Notes under the pieces: generated by a model
Databases searched by the model: none
What the model saw: the letters and a program-made list of their open reading frames with translations, nothing else
What the model was told of the DNA's origin: nothing
Shown here: piece by piece, positions 34,955-47,900 of the stretch
How positions within the stretch are numbered: the first letter of the stretch is position 1
Layout: each line of letters starts with the position of its first letter
NCBI GenBank assembly: GCA_964017065.1
Contig: OZ024785.1
Coordinates: forward strand, 1,197,142 to 1,261,141
Source: Haliclona indistincta
Taxonomy: Eukaryota > Porifera > Demospongiae > Haplosclerida > Chalinidae
Direction of reading: 5' to 3'
Length of the DNA stretch: 64,000 bases
Made by a program: the position numbers and the translations under genes

Positions 34955-37803
34955 ATGGCTGTAATTTTTGTGATCATGGCTTTTGCAACTGCATGCACCT
35001 GCTCCGGTAAGATTACAATGCATGTACTGCAATGTATAATCCAGTAAAAACTCAGCTCAAGTTGTGGACGAGATCACACTTCAGGCTATTGTACCACCTA
35101 GTGGAGTATCAGCCTGTCCTGGACAAGATGTCACTATCAACTGTACTGTTAGTAGGATGGGCGGAATTTTAATACCAGCATTGACGTGGCGGTACAGAGG
35201 AGATAACATCGTATTCAACACTGCATCAGATAGCAGTGTCTACTATACAGCTGTATTTCATGCGGTGGGCCAAACAGTGTTGTCAAATGCAACTATAAGC
35301 AGTGTTCAACTATCTCATCATGACACTGTGATTATCTGTGTATCTCCAGCATCAATTGGACACTCAAAGATTATCAAAATAGCAGGTATAGTTCTAAGTA
35401 ATAGTTGCTAGTAGGATACTCTAGGTGCCGTTGTAGTGCTCAAGCAGTTAGGAATCAGAATTCAGTAAGAAAATCTCATTAGTATACCACAAATAATCAC
35501 AGGTACAGTCACCTGTTTGTGAGCTTAAGTGCTCTGTGCGACAATGCTTCATAGAAAATGCTACTTCATAGAAAATTATTTAATATTAAATTTTATGACT
35601 TTTTACTACAAAATTATATACAAGGTGCAGAAAATTCTCCTTCAAACCTGAGTATCACTGCCATCAGGGCACCAGTATCACTAACATGGCTAGCTCCTCC
35701 TAATGGACCCATAGACTGTGTCTTCAACTACACTATCAATATCACTAACTACAGTAGCTCTAGCTCGTGCTACAGTACTAGCAACACTGAGTCACTGATA
35801 CTGACTGATGACCTGATCACTCGTGGACACAACTACTCATTTGCTGTGGCTGTTACTGACAGTACAGGACAACATGGACCATGGAGTGATCAACTCACAG
35901 TCACATATGATGGTAGAAATATTATGTAACTATATCAGTATTATTACTGCATATTGTACATGTAGTTCCTGGCATTGTGAGCTTTGTAGCTGAGTTACAT
36001 CAAACAAGCACTATTAATGTGACTTGGAAGGTATGAATATGTATCATGTGTGCATTCTTGATTTTATTCTTCAGCCTCCTCCTCCACTGATAGCTAGTTT
36101 TCCAGTCCTTCACTATGTAGTGTCTTATAATACCAGTGATAACAGCACACTGATACACACACAAGTGAACTCTTCTATGACTAGCTACACAGTGTCTGGT
36201 GTACCAGGAGTAACCTACTATATTACAGTGATTGCTGTCAATGCTGTGGGATCAGGACCTATCAGTGATTACTCTATAGTGAATGGTTAGAATCCAAGAT
36301 TTTAAATATATAAATGCATTGTCACACATTGCTTAGTGTCACTCACAATTAAATTGATCACTGCAACAAGAAGTTCAGAGCTATCTGCAAGTTCATCCAT
36401 TACATTTGATTCCAGTCCTACCACAAGTTAGTCATAACATAGGTATTTATAATGTGGTACAGAATGTTCTGTATGATCAAAACAACCTACGTAATGTGTA
36501 ATGTGTAAATCGTAATCAATATTGATTTTTTTTTCTAAATAAGTAATTTAGAAAACAATTGATTGTTGATTTCTGAAAGTAAATTTATCCTTTTTGTCAA
36601 AACTGTTGCTCACAAACCTCATAGCTGTTGAGCAGGTATTCACAACTATGATAAGCAGTACAATACATGATGAAGTACAAACACCAACCGCTATAGAAAG
36701 TAGCTCTACTGTTATTAGTGAGTTCAACAACAACAGCTTGATGACACAGAATACCTGAAGTGTGTCATTATTAGTTGTGTGTTTTTCATATCACAGTAAC
36801 TACAGTATCTACTGTTCCGTGGTATGAGAGATGTATGTAATTGTGTATTTTTGCTGAATAATATAGTTCTTTACATGATTTTAATATTTTTTCTATTATT
36901 ATCCATCAGCTGTAAATCAAACAGCAAGTTGTAGTTTACCCGTTGTACTAGAATTAGTCTGGTTTCTTTTGTCACAGCATATAATTATAGTATCTGTGGT
37001 TCCTTTTAGTGTATTGATAATATTAGTGATCAGCACAATTGTTTATTTTTTAATAATAATTATTATCATCAACCCATCTGTTACTGATGTTGCAGTAACA
37101 TGAACGTACTCTACAGTATTTCTTATTCAGAAAATGGTATTCTTAATGCACTTACTGGTATATCTTCTTGATGATCTTAATCTCAAGCCCATAATTCTAA
37201 TTATAATAGATAACTTCATTATGCTTTTGATGTTATAATATAGATACATCGTCTGTGACATTGACCTCTCTGTCTGAGTTGACACCTTCACACCCAACAA
37301 TACCAATGTCAGGTGACTATAATTGCAAAGTTGAGTTCTGTGTAATTATTACCTCATAAGCTAGTGGCAGCACTACTACTGTAATAGCAGCTTCACTTGG
37401 AGTAATAGTTGTCATATGTATAGCACTTGTGATAACAATGACAGGAGCTATTATCTGTTTAAGAAATAGAATAATCATTGTGTGGTGTGTTATGAGGAGA
37501 AGGAGACCATCATCACATGCTACAGCAACTACTGACCATGATAAAGAACAAGTCACTGAGCTAGCTACAATGATCTATGACACACCTAATGTCATCAAGG
37601 AACACTCCATCACTACTCAAGAGAATGTAGCTTATGGAGGGACAATACCACTCAAAGAGAATGTAGCTTATGGAGGGACAATACCACTCAAAGAGAATGT
37701 AGCTTATGGAGGGACAATACCACTCAAAGAGAATGTAGCTTATGGAGTGACAATAATACCACTCCAACACAATGAGGCTTATCAACAAGTGTATATCAAC
37801 TGA
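34955..37803 (+). pseudogene. Receptor F: Ig-FN3-FN3 receptor with a stop before the TM helix
   Basis: Exons: signal peptide 34955-35006 (begins MAVIFVIMAFATAC), Ig 35056-35385 (SACPGQDVTINC, LTWRYRG, TVIIC), FN3-1 35625-35912, FN3-2 35966-36030 and 36075-36285, stalk about 36335-36425, TM/tail 37244-37803. The ectodomain is intact. In the TM exon the codon TCA found in D, G and I is TAA at 37357-37359, so translation stops just before the type-2 TM (TTTVIAASLGVIVV). The tail beyond remains open, with four 36-bp units and a QQVYIN end. The product could be a secreted Ig-FN3-FN3 protein, or the allele is dead. Two decayed type-1 TM exons lie between the stalk and the TM exon. Confidence 0.75.
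37621..37767 (+). repeat. 36-bp tail repeat in F, four units
   Basis: Four head-to-tail copies of the unit gagaatgtagcttatggagg followed by gacaataccactcaaa. The last has gagtgac and an extra ATA codon. Each encodes ENVAYGGTIPLK with one tyrosine. Confidence 0.9.
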
Positions 37804-38174
37804 TGTGTGAATGTACTGAGTGCTTGACTTGACTAAATAAAATAGTATTTTACTTGTTACTGTAGTGTCATACTGTTTTATTCAAGCCTTATATATTGTT
37901 ATTTTCAAGTTAAAAAATTTGTTTAGCAAGCAAAATATTCTAGAAACTAGCTATAGTCAGATAGTGTGGTTTCTTTCAATGGACTATTATACATGTGTAA
38001 AACTTTACTATCAAGTACTAGTGATCGCTGTGTAGATGTGAAGTTATTCACTACATGCCCTCTCATCGTAGTGATGTATCCATGGAGAAATTAGCAAAAT
38101 TACACTACTGTACAAACGGGTTTTTATAGTTCGCGCCAAATTCTTATTAGAGCTCACTCACAGCCTCACTTGAA

Positions 38175-38310
38175 GATCGGGCCTCGTGTACAATGTATGG
38201 CGCTAGGATGATTCATGAATCCGCTGTCGAGAATCAGATAATGTATGAAGTTGAACGACAAAGAGAAGACATGTCACAACACGTCAAAGTACATGTATTA
38301 ACCCTTTAAG
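38175..38310 (+). other. Diverged counterpart of the ITIM-like exon downstream of F
   Basis: In the F 3' flank, an open frame reads VENQIMYEVERQRED, resembling VQENRLIYADL in the frame after B. The Tyr context (IMYEVE) does not satisfy the ITIM consensus at +3. The frame is interrupted at 38298 by the TTAA-flanked MITE, so this copy is probably dead. Confidence 0.35.
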
Positions 38311-38896
38311 CCCTAATGACGCAATTTTGCGTCATACATACTTCAGACAGCATAACTTAATGAAAAAGTGCTAAAATATCCCAAAATTAAGCCAAATTGA
38401 AGAATACAAATAACCGCAAAAAATTGACCGGTTTTCAGCGCACCCCCTGCGCTAAACGTATTGGCTTCGGCATTTCTATGGCTTCAGTGCAAATTCCACA
38501 ACATTTTAGGAAAAACAAAATGGCTGCCAAGAAAATTTGGACATTTTATGGCTTCGGGTGCTCGGAAAACATATTTTTGCGCATTCTCTATGATCTGGGC
38601 TACATTTTACATTGACCAAAACCACTGCTATTTACATGTACTTTTCAGTAGCCAGCCCCTAAGTACTAACTTTGAGCAAAATTTGACGAGGTCGCTGCAC
38701 TTTATCGGCTTCACTTTCGAAGTGGGTGGGGCATATCGACCGACTTGAGTGTGAGCAATTGCGGCTACTCACTGGCGTAAAAGGACGCAAATTTGAGACC
38801 AGTAGCACAAAAGACACACGAGATATTCACGATAGAAGTGGTCAGCATTTACGAGGTTAAAATTTCAGCAAGATAATTTAGTAGTTAAAGGGTTAA
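38298..38896. mobile_element. Diverged TTAA-flanked MITE
   Basis: Starts TTAACCCTTTAAG and ends GTTAAAGGGTTAA, 599 bp. The ends match those at 26352-26963 and 42708-43311. Internal similarity is patchy but includes gacgaggtcgc(a/t)gcactt, and cggcttca followed by cgaagtggg. There is no coding capacity. Confidence 0.75.
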
Positions 38897-40016
38897 AGGC
38901 ACAGTATCACTACTATAGCTGGCTGCATTACTAGTCATTGATGTGCTGTACGTATTATCATCTAGATCATACATTTGAGTTGCTGTTGGTTGAGCTAGCT
39001 GTTGATACATGTGTGTAGGTGGGTGTGTCCACATGGTGTGTAGGTGGGTGTGTCCTACTCAGCTGGTGTGTAGGTGGGTGTGTCCTACTCAGCTAGTGTT
39101 TCTCCTCTTGAGTGACTTGTTCAAGTGATCCACCATACTCATCAATGCTTCATATTACACACAGTAAGTTATATCTTGGGTTTATAAACTATTTTACTTT
39201 ACTCTACTGTAGCTGTTCTTGACTGAGTGATGTCCGTCCATCCTCTATTCCAATGACTAATACACTCAAAGTGACATGCACATGTTGCTGTCAATATCAT
39301 CCTGTGAGCCGTGTTGTAGACATTGATGCTTCATTCATTGTCTTTATAACAAGCCCAGATTATTACTAGGATGTGCATCAGAGATACTTCATGGAGACCA
39401 TCACATGGTTACTATGGTTACTATGGTTACTATGGTTATTATGGTTACTATGGTTATCTGACTGATAAGATATTTAATCAGGTCTGTCCTCTCTACCTAT
39501 TACTGTATTTAGTCTGGTCTTCTCACAGAACAGAAGACAAGCTGTCAGTAGACACCAGCAGCAGGTCAGATACTATATGAGACTGATCTGAACACTTTTC
39601 TCTTGTTCAGACAAATTGACTGATTGAACCAAAACACCACCAGCCAGTTATCATAGTGACAATACACTTATAATGAATATCATTAACATCTACTTACTGT
39701 GGTTTGGCTGACAATGTAAGCACCTAATGACAATCATTATTATTTCATCCTCCTTGAGTCTGCTTCTCATTGTTGTTCTTTACTTTAGGTGACAGAGCCT
39801 GTACATACATCCAACATGTCACTAATACATGTCATCACATGGAATCTCTGTCTATAAACAGGTGACATCTATCACACAACTATACTCTCTCATAGTGTTA
39901 CTGTAGGTAATGATGAAGCTACATATGATGCCTGATGGAGTAGGGGACATTACTACAGAATATGATAGAGTGCTTCTCTTGTGTCTCTATTCAATTTTAT
40001 TCTGTTTTCACTGCAG
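38897..40016. other. Non-coding stretch with short tandem repeats
   Basis: Contains about 5.7 copies of the 9-bp unit ggttactat (39407-39457) and three copies of a gtgtaggtgggtgtgtcc segment (about 39013-39087). No gene recognised; the GYY-repeat open frame across the 9-bp array looks like repeat-driven openness. Confidence 0.6.
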
Positions 40017-40260
40017 TTCATTGTTCGAGTGACGACGCTACAATGCATATTGGACAAGCTGCAAAAGGACGAAGAAGCTCTACAGCAGATGCTCTTGCTA
40101 TCCTCCTCTCTTCACTTGCAGCACCATGAGATGACTTCTTCTGTTCAAGAGCTGCTAGCTGTGGTGAGAGGTAACCTTGTCAGCAGGAAGCGTGAAATGG
40201 AAACCCTAGCGCAGGACTCTGCTCATGTTGACTGCCAGGAAGGGTCAGCTAGTGAGTTAC
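40017..40260 (+). CDS. Possible isolated exon encoding a coiled coil
   Basis: After a plausible acceptor (ttcactgcag), an open frame reads VTTLQCILDKLQKDEEALQ and continues with a Leu-rich heptad-like segment (LQHHEMTSSVQELL). It ends near a possible donor around 40171 or at later stops. I do not recognise the protein and found no linked exon. It may be a chance frame or a remnant. Confidence 0.25.
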
Positions 40261-40489
40261 TGGTATCACACTATCTCTACTGTAGGCCTGTCTGTCTCAG
40301 TGAGGCATGTGATGATATTTACTGCACATTTCCTGTTTGACTTGATGACGTCACTAAATATGGCAGGTACTAAATACTTGCTCTGTACGTTTCTTCTCCA
40401 ACTGGGCATTCTCATCGTTATCTCTAAGATTTTCCACCATTTTTGTCCTTTTTCCTCTGTGTGAGTGTCCTTCTCCTTGTGTTCATTTT

Positions 40490-41820
40490 AGGCTCCCTCC
40501 TCTGGCTCTCTCCCACTACCGCTTGCAGCTGGTCCACCGTCACCGCCCCATTTTTACCTTTCGAGGTCGCCCCTGCTTTCTCTCTTCTATCTCCTCCTAC
40601 TTTGCGGTGACATCGAATCCAACCCTGGACCCTCCTCTGCTGACATAGTGAAGTGGGTGTGTGACTCCTCCAAAGAGTCATGTCTTATGATCTGCGGTGA
40701 AGCCTGCAGCTGTTGGAGCCATTGTAAGTGTGTTAGCGTCTCTGAGTCTGTTGCTTCCAGTTTCCCTTTTGTCTTCAGTTGTTGCTCTTTTTTTTAAGTC
40801 TAAGATCTCCTCTATTGAATCTAAACTCTCTCTTTTGTCTTTCCAGCTTACCTCCCTTTCTTGTCCTCTTCCTCCCTCCCGCCCAACTTCTCCATCTAAA
40901 CATGACCCTTCCCTTCCTATTTCTACTCTAACATTTCTCCTCTTTCTTCTTCCTGTATTTTTTGTCTGTGTCCTCTCAGCTGACTAATCTTCCTCTAAAC
41001 CCAGTTCTTCCCTTTCCACTCCCTCTTTTTTATCCAAACGCCGCCTTCCCCAAAACCTCCTTTTTTCCCCGCCCCTGTCCAGCTCTCTTGTCAGCTTTTG
41101 GCCTCATTTGTTCGCCCTCCTCTCTCTCTGCCCCAAGCCCCTACCTTTTTTTGAATTCTTACCCTCTATCACCAACTCCTTCTCGTCTTCCTCCATCCAT
41201 AATTCTCCCCCACCCACTACACACTCCTTCACTGCCTGTATCTTCCCCAGTTCCTCCTCTAGTCCATTATCACCCCCTCTGTTATCAAAGCCTCCTCATG
41301 CTGTACTTACCCTACCCATTTCATTGCAAAACACATAACCGACCTCTTCCTCCTAGCTCTCGCTCATCCCACAAACCTCCCTCTTCCCCCTCACCCTCTT
41401 GCCCCACCTCCTCTGCTTCACCCACCCACCCTCTAAATATTCTCTATTTTAATGCCGTAGTATCTTCCTAACTTTAGTGAACTCTACAGCCTATGTCATA
41501 CCTATGATCCTGAGTATAGTTGAATCTTGGTTATCTCTAATGATGAAATCAATATCAGAGTAGTAGTTGACTCTGTCTTGACCGCTCTTGTCATGGAGGT
41601 GGTATTCTTGTTTATGTTAAAACTTAATTGTGTTACACCTATTCAATCCCCCAATACTAATCTTGAGTTTTTGTTCCTCTCTCACACCATCGCTCCTTCT
41701 CCATAGCCACTTTCTACAGTCCACCTTCTTCTCCTTATGATCTAGATCTCATTATCAGTTCATTCTCCGAATTAAATCTCTCTATTCTCCTAAATCTGGT
41801 TGACTTTAATGTTTTTTTTC
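40490..41820 (+). mobile_element. 5' fragment of a non-LTR retrotransposon with 2A-like peptide and APE endonuclease
   Basis: In frame, a Leu-rich segment (about 40577-40605) leads into GDIESNPGP at 40606-40632, matching the 2A consensus D-[VI]-E-x-N-P-G-P. A Cys/His pattern with CLMIC and CWSHCKCVSVSES follows (degenerate PHD-like), then a coiled-coil KISSIESKLSLLSFQL and a CT-rich, Pro/Ser-rich linker. From about 41433, broken frames read LNILYFNA, VESWLS, GGGIL followed by YVK, STVHLL or FYSPPSSPYDL, and DFNVFF. These are landmarks of the APE endonuclease of CR1/L2-type elements. Multiple stops and frameshifts occur and there is no reverse transcriptase, so it is a dead, truncated copy. 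2A peptides are known at the N-terminus of some such elements. Confidence 0.75.
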
Positions 41821-41973
41821 ACTGATAAAAGTTATTTAAGTGTAATACTTTTTGTGGATGACATGTGAAGCAGTTGAAAAGTTATAATACAGAATTGAAT
41901 GTGATGCAAAACCTCGTTTAAACGATTGTCATTCGTAAGAATGAGTAATTCATCTATTAGAGTTGTCATAGTT

Positions 41974-44900
41974 TTAATTAGCTAGCACGGCTTTCTTATT
42001 TACTGCATTCAACTCTGTTCCAAGTTGTTGCTTAGCGATTTTCTTCAACTTCCAACACATAGCTGTTACTACTACGAATGCCACCAAAAGTCCAATAAAT
42101 GCTATCAACAGCGCTCCAAGAGCAGATCCAAGAGCAGATCCAAGTCCTATACCCACTCCTGGAATAACCCTTTCTTGATTTTCTATAGTTGACTGCTGAG
42201 CAGCTAAACTTGCTCGCAGACGGTACAATTCTAAAAATGAAGAGCTTTATTTATGACTATGTACAAGGAGATGAGCAAATAAGACAACAAAACAAACATA
42301 TCAAAAAGGCCGGCTAAAGTTCAAAGCAAAAAAACTATAAGAGCAGATATTATACTGAAAACATGTTGTGAATGCCCATGTATAGACATGCAGGTATTGG
42401 GATACTTTATTAGCTATAAACAGTTTAAATCTGACGAAGTAGATTTGTATTAGAAACAATTTGAGCTGTCTAGTGCTGCAACGAGTGCTGTTTACACATA
42501 ACCGAATACTCTATTTACTAAACGAGCGAGTAACTGAATAATCAATAAAGGCACTCAATCAACATTTTGATGGTTCTTGTTCAAAAATCTACATTCAGTG
42601 ACTTCACACATCATGTGTATGACACGTGTGGCTGGCCGTATGTAGCACTTTGTTAGTCCACAAAATTGGTACTCACAAGTAGGTTTCCACTAACTGATTG
42701 CATGGTATTAACCCTTTAAGGCCTATAGCGGCTTTAGCCGCCATAATTGACTCCACCTACTCTAGACGTCATAAAAAGTGCAAAAAGTGCTCTAGAAAGG
42801 TCAAATCAAGTTTATTTGCAAAAGATGACTACCTGAAAAAACCACCTGTTTTTCGGCGCGCCCTCCCCACTAAAACGTACAGCACGGGGAGAATTTTAAA
42901 GGGGGTGTCCCCCCGTTAAGCTGGGGTTCGAAGGGGCGGAGCCCCTCGGCACTTTTGGCATTTTTAAGGCTTCAGGATGCCCGGAAATGCATACTTGGGC
43001 ATGGAATATGGTCTAAACTACGCTGTTTGCTCACCTGGACACCACCAGGTTTTTGTATCAGTCACAAGGGCTAAACAAAGACCAAAATTGGCTGAAAAAT
43101 GACGAGGTCGCAGCACTTAAGCGGCTTCAGTTCCGAAGTGGGAGTGGCCAACTCAGAGTTTAGTACATGGTCGTAAACTTTGACATACCAGGAAACAACA
43201 GTGCTAGTTTGGAACAGCTAACGTACTGCATGTTGTAGAAAATGCAAGACAAACTGTCAGTTTAGAGCAAGTCGAATTTTCGTCAGAATAATTCAGTCCC
43301 TAAAGAGTTAAACGAGTACCCAAGTATTCCGAGTACTCGTTGCAGCACTACTGGAAACAATAATAATTATCCCAAACAGCTCTTAGTTTTATACACAGTT
43401 CAACGTACCACTGACCTTGACACTCATTACCTAAAGAAAATAAACAATGATAGTTATTATGCACAACATCACGTATTCTCTTACCGTCACTTGAACCTTG
43501 ATTTGACTCTACAGATAATCCAAATGAAGTGACACCATTTATTGTAACCATTACATTCCCTTCAGCTGCTTCGTCCACAGAATAATTGCAGATAGCTTCC
43601 ATAGTTCTAATAACTACACGGTCCATGGGCAATTCTTTACCAGATCCATAAAAACATCTAACATCTGGTGACAATTGCGGCGTGAAAACTTGACCAGTAG
43701 TTGGCTAGAAAGCAAAAAATGCATTATAATAAAAAATTTTGTAGCTCACCATCAGACAGAGTATATTATATTCCATATACACTGTACAATATGCATGATA
43801 AGCTATGTAATCACATGTATTGTGGTTGTGTTGTACAGCCATGAAAGCCTACTAGTACTTAGCCTCCTCTCCAGGCCCCTCCCTCTAATTAAGTTGCAAT
43901 AACCAAGAGAAGGCCTGGCAACACTCGCGACAAAACTTTCCCGAGTACCCCACAAAATCGTGGGGTCGTGAGCAGGTTTTAGCGTGTGAATCCATCGCGC
44001 CACTATTGCTTGACGTACAACGTATATATAAGTTCACCAAGCCTGCTCAAGTTCTACTGCTGCATAAATTATTGTTTCACTCCGTTGTGGCTTGTGTCAG
44101 AAGTAAAAGGATGCTCCTTGCCAACAAACCAGCGAGAATGAACAGACGAAGGCTTATGTTAGAGTGACGGTATTGGAATGGGCAGGGCCTCATGTAACCA
44201 TAGGTACAAGAATTTTCTTGGGCGAAAGTTTTCGTCATGAATGTAGCCAGGCCATCAAACCTCGATTGCTAATCATGAGAGGGGTGTGGCCTGGAGAGGA
44301 GGTTAACTGGTACTAGGCATGCGTGGGCGACTTTATTCTGGTGTGCTTTAGTATATCAGCATCAATGAGTATACAGTTCTTGTGCCAACAGCACTCATCT
44401 ACTAGCTGTGCTTTTAGGTTAGTTCGACAATCTAAAGTCCAGAGCAGAGACCTAGAGTGTGATGTTTGTTAGAAAAGTATCCGTTCACTAGTTATGCAGT
44501 GAAATGTCTGCGAGGACGCCACAAAATCACAGCGAGTTTATAGACCTGATTGCCAGTAGGTCGGGCATGTTTATCAGTAACCAAGTAAACAGGTTTGGGC
44601 ACTCGAGGAGGTCCTGGAGCACTGCTAGATACTACTTTCGCTAGCTGCTATCGTGCCGTTTGGGAGAATTTTGGCGCAAGAAAATCCGTTTTTAGTCGCA
44701 TTCGTTTTGCCCGCTACCAGACGGCGCGTTCGATCTGCTGCTTGCTTATTTTACTTTTGGAGAACAGCTGACTTTGGCGCATCGAATGATGGTCTGCACA
44801 ACGTTATAGCATGCTTCCTTTTGCTGCTACAGACGGTTATATTCTGTGAATATTAATTAGCTCAAGCGGGTAAACGTCACTTAAGTGTTGGAAAAATTTC

Positions 44901-47900
44901 GTGCAAAAAGAAAGTGCACTCTCTACTATATTTCTCGTATTCCGTACATGCTATGTGTGAAGGAGTAGTACGTACTTATCTAGGCTTGGTAAAATGCGTG
45001 GATATAGTAAGCCTGTCCACAAGACACTGTCATGCGATCACTTTCGCAACACAACTCCCTTTTGCTACTCACGCTTGTCAACACTGTGGAAGACAACAAG
45101 TCAAGGAGTTACCATGGCTGTCGTCAGTTCATGACACAAAATTTGTTACCAAGTTTTACCCTCCTGTTAGGCGAATGCCAAACTTACTTGTTGGCTAGTT
45201 TACAAGCATAGGCCTATTGTAAAACTCCTTTCTATTGCATTGGCTTTTACCAGACACTCGAAAACACGTTTTTCCATTGCAGTAAGAAGTTATCAACACA
45301 GACTGTCTTGCCCTCACAACAGTTGCAAATCTTGTGTTGTAAGGTAATTAACAACCTATGATCCAGCCGCATGGCATAAACAGGTAACTAAAACTATTTC
45401 ATAATGCATGTGGTGAATCTAACTGTGCAATAAATTATACTAACCTGTTTGGATAATGACCATGTTGTTCGATACATAACCATGTCATCAGTACATCTCG
45501 AAATACGATCTGTGCTTGAAATAAATGTGCCTGAAAAGAAAGGTTAAGAGATACTTATGCCCCACATAAACACATTAAAACAAGCAATGCCCGTGGTATT
45601 GTGTGCGTTGCTTTATCTTTCCTTTTTCCTGTCAAAGTGAAGACTGCGCTTACTAAGACATGCCAAGGTGCGTTATCAGGGAACGGGACTATGTACATGA
45701 ACCAATTGGTATGTCTTCGTGAGCTTACTGCAGCACAGAGCTATAGACTCAGATTGCAGCTAGTTATCTAGATAATGTTTGTTGGTATCATTTGCCAAGA
45801 TTTGCTTGTGAAAAGAAATCGTATAGTAGGGTCTCCACACAAAAAAATCAACTTCTACAAAATCAGCTTTTCGGCGACTTAGTATGTACACCAACCTATA
45901 AAAACCTCCTGGTACAAATTTCGCAGTCCAAAACTTATTCGATCCTGCAGAAAACAGCTTTAAACTCTGACCGCAATCAGTTATTAACTAGTCATTCGAC
46001 CTTCTTATTAGAGCGCATCTCTTGCAAGACTAGCAAGGTTCTGCAAGGCTGCTGGCCATTCCAAAGGGAAGTCAACGGAAGTACTACTCTTAACAAGTAC
46101 TTTTAATAATACTAGCTTTGCTGAAATGCGTTTGGTCTCGGTTAGCAAACCAGAGGAGGTCGGGTTTATGGGGTCGCTTCCAGCCAGATGGTCAGAAGTG
46201 GCAGTTCACGTTTATATTTATGCAACATGTACAACTACTAACCAACTTTACAAAACTATAGTGAGGAAGCCGCTTCCTCTTCAGCGAAGAAGCTTACATA
46301 GGGTTACTGCATAGATACTGCAAGTGTCGGCGCTGGCTTCAAACTCCCGCTTTCGAGCTCCACAGTACCTCTTCGTAACACATAGACCTTTACTAAAGAT
46401 CCAGTAAAATTGTACAATTTAGCTGTATTGCTATCCTGATAAAATCGACTTCAACTAATCGCCTAGTTCTATCACTGAATTGTTTATTAACTATTAATGG
46501 TTAANNNNNNNNNNNNNNNNNNNNNNNNNNNNNNNNNNNNNNNNNNNNNNNNNNNNNNNNNNNNNNNNNNNNNNNNNNNNNNNNNNNNNNNNNNNNNNNN
46601 NNNNNNNNNNNNNNNNNNNNNNNNNNNNNNNNNNNNNNNNNNNNNNNNNNNNNNNNNNNNNNNNNNNNNNNNNNNNNNNNNNNNNNNNNNNNNNNNNNNN
46701 NNNNCTGCAGCACATGAGAGACCAAGAACACCAGCGACGTGATGTTGAAAGTAGTGAACAAAGAGAAAACAGGCTACAGCACATGAGAGACCAAGAACAT
46801 GAGCGACGTGATGCTGAGGATCTAGCACAGAGAGATAGTCGACTACAGCGTTTGCGAGAGAGTCGACAAAGACAACCTGATCATCCACAAATTGCTCTTT
46901 TTGATCAGCCAGCTGTTAGAGCCAAGATGCTCAATTTTCACATGTCTATTAGCACTATAGAGGTGCCTTTGTCCCATTATCATCATCATTATACAATCGC
47001 TATATCAACTATCTTGAACTATAATCATCATTCATATTGCTATCCATTCTATTATTCCAACCAACTATCCGATTTTGTGATTTTTACTGTTACATGTACG
47101 TACAGTTCGCTCAGGCTCGCCCCACATTGTCTTTACAATCATCTAGTTACTTGTTTCTTTTCTTTTTATTTATTAATGACTTAGTTGGCACTTATGTTAA
47201 TACTGTAAAGAGAACAGTACTGCATGCGCGGAGTGACTATACACTTGCAGTCGGCTCTGCACTACATGCAACGCGGACCATGCAACATTAGCTTAGCTTA
47301 TACTAGCTTTCTTACCAAGCCTGACAGGCAAATCAGTGAAGATTTGCTCGTTGTCTGCAGTGAACACTGCTAGTGGAAGCAGCACTGGCGTTCCAAGCCA
47401 TTTGTACTAAGGTGCGCTTTTATTAGAATTATTAAATACACGGCGTGCGCGAGTAGGCGTAACCTAGTAACGGAGTTCAAGCAGAAGCATGGAATGGAGT
47501 CTGTTATGGACCAAAAATCGCTGTTTTTCTGGAATTACTCGCTTCTCCCAATGTTTTAGGCCTAAACAGATATCAGGTGCACTGATGGTCATAGGTAGCG
47601 TTGCTTCTGTGTACGTTTAGTTGCGTTTGGTTCGCTCACTACTGTGCTAGACTCTCTGAAGAATAAGAAGAAAGAAGAAGATGAACAAACGGGTGACCAC
47701 GTGAACTCTGGTTTACCACCTAAGACCTGGTTTCTTTTGCTTCTGAAGGTCTCTTTGTAATCGCACAAATCGTGCAAAGAGCTTCAGAACGTTAGATTAG
47801 CTTGAAATGCCCGTACGGCGAAGATATGGCAGTGCCGCACTTAGTGCCTCCAGGCGAGACGCCATCTTGTCATGTCCACAGCAACTGGCCTTATGGTCTT

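Noticed and set aside
39371..39580. GYY-repeat open frame
   Set aside because: The openness comes from a 9-bp tandem repeat (ggttactat). There is no splice context or motif.
40697..41471. Several Ser/Pro-rich frames as separate genes
   Set aside because: They are out-of-frame readings of the CT-rich linker of the retrotransposon between its 2A/PHD-like part and the endonuclease.
46487..46888. Frames running through the N gap
   Set aside because: They consist mostly of unknown residues; only the plus-strand repeat next to the gap has recognisable character.
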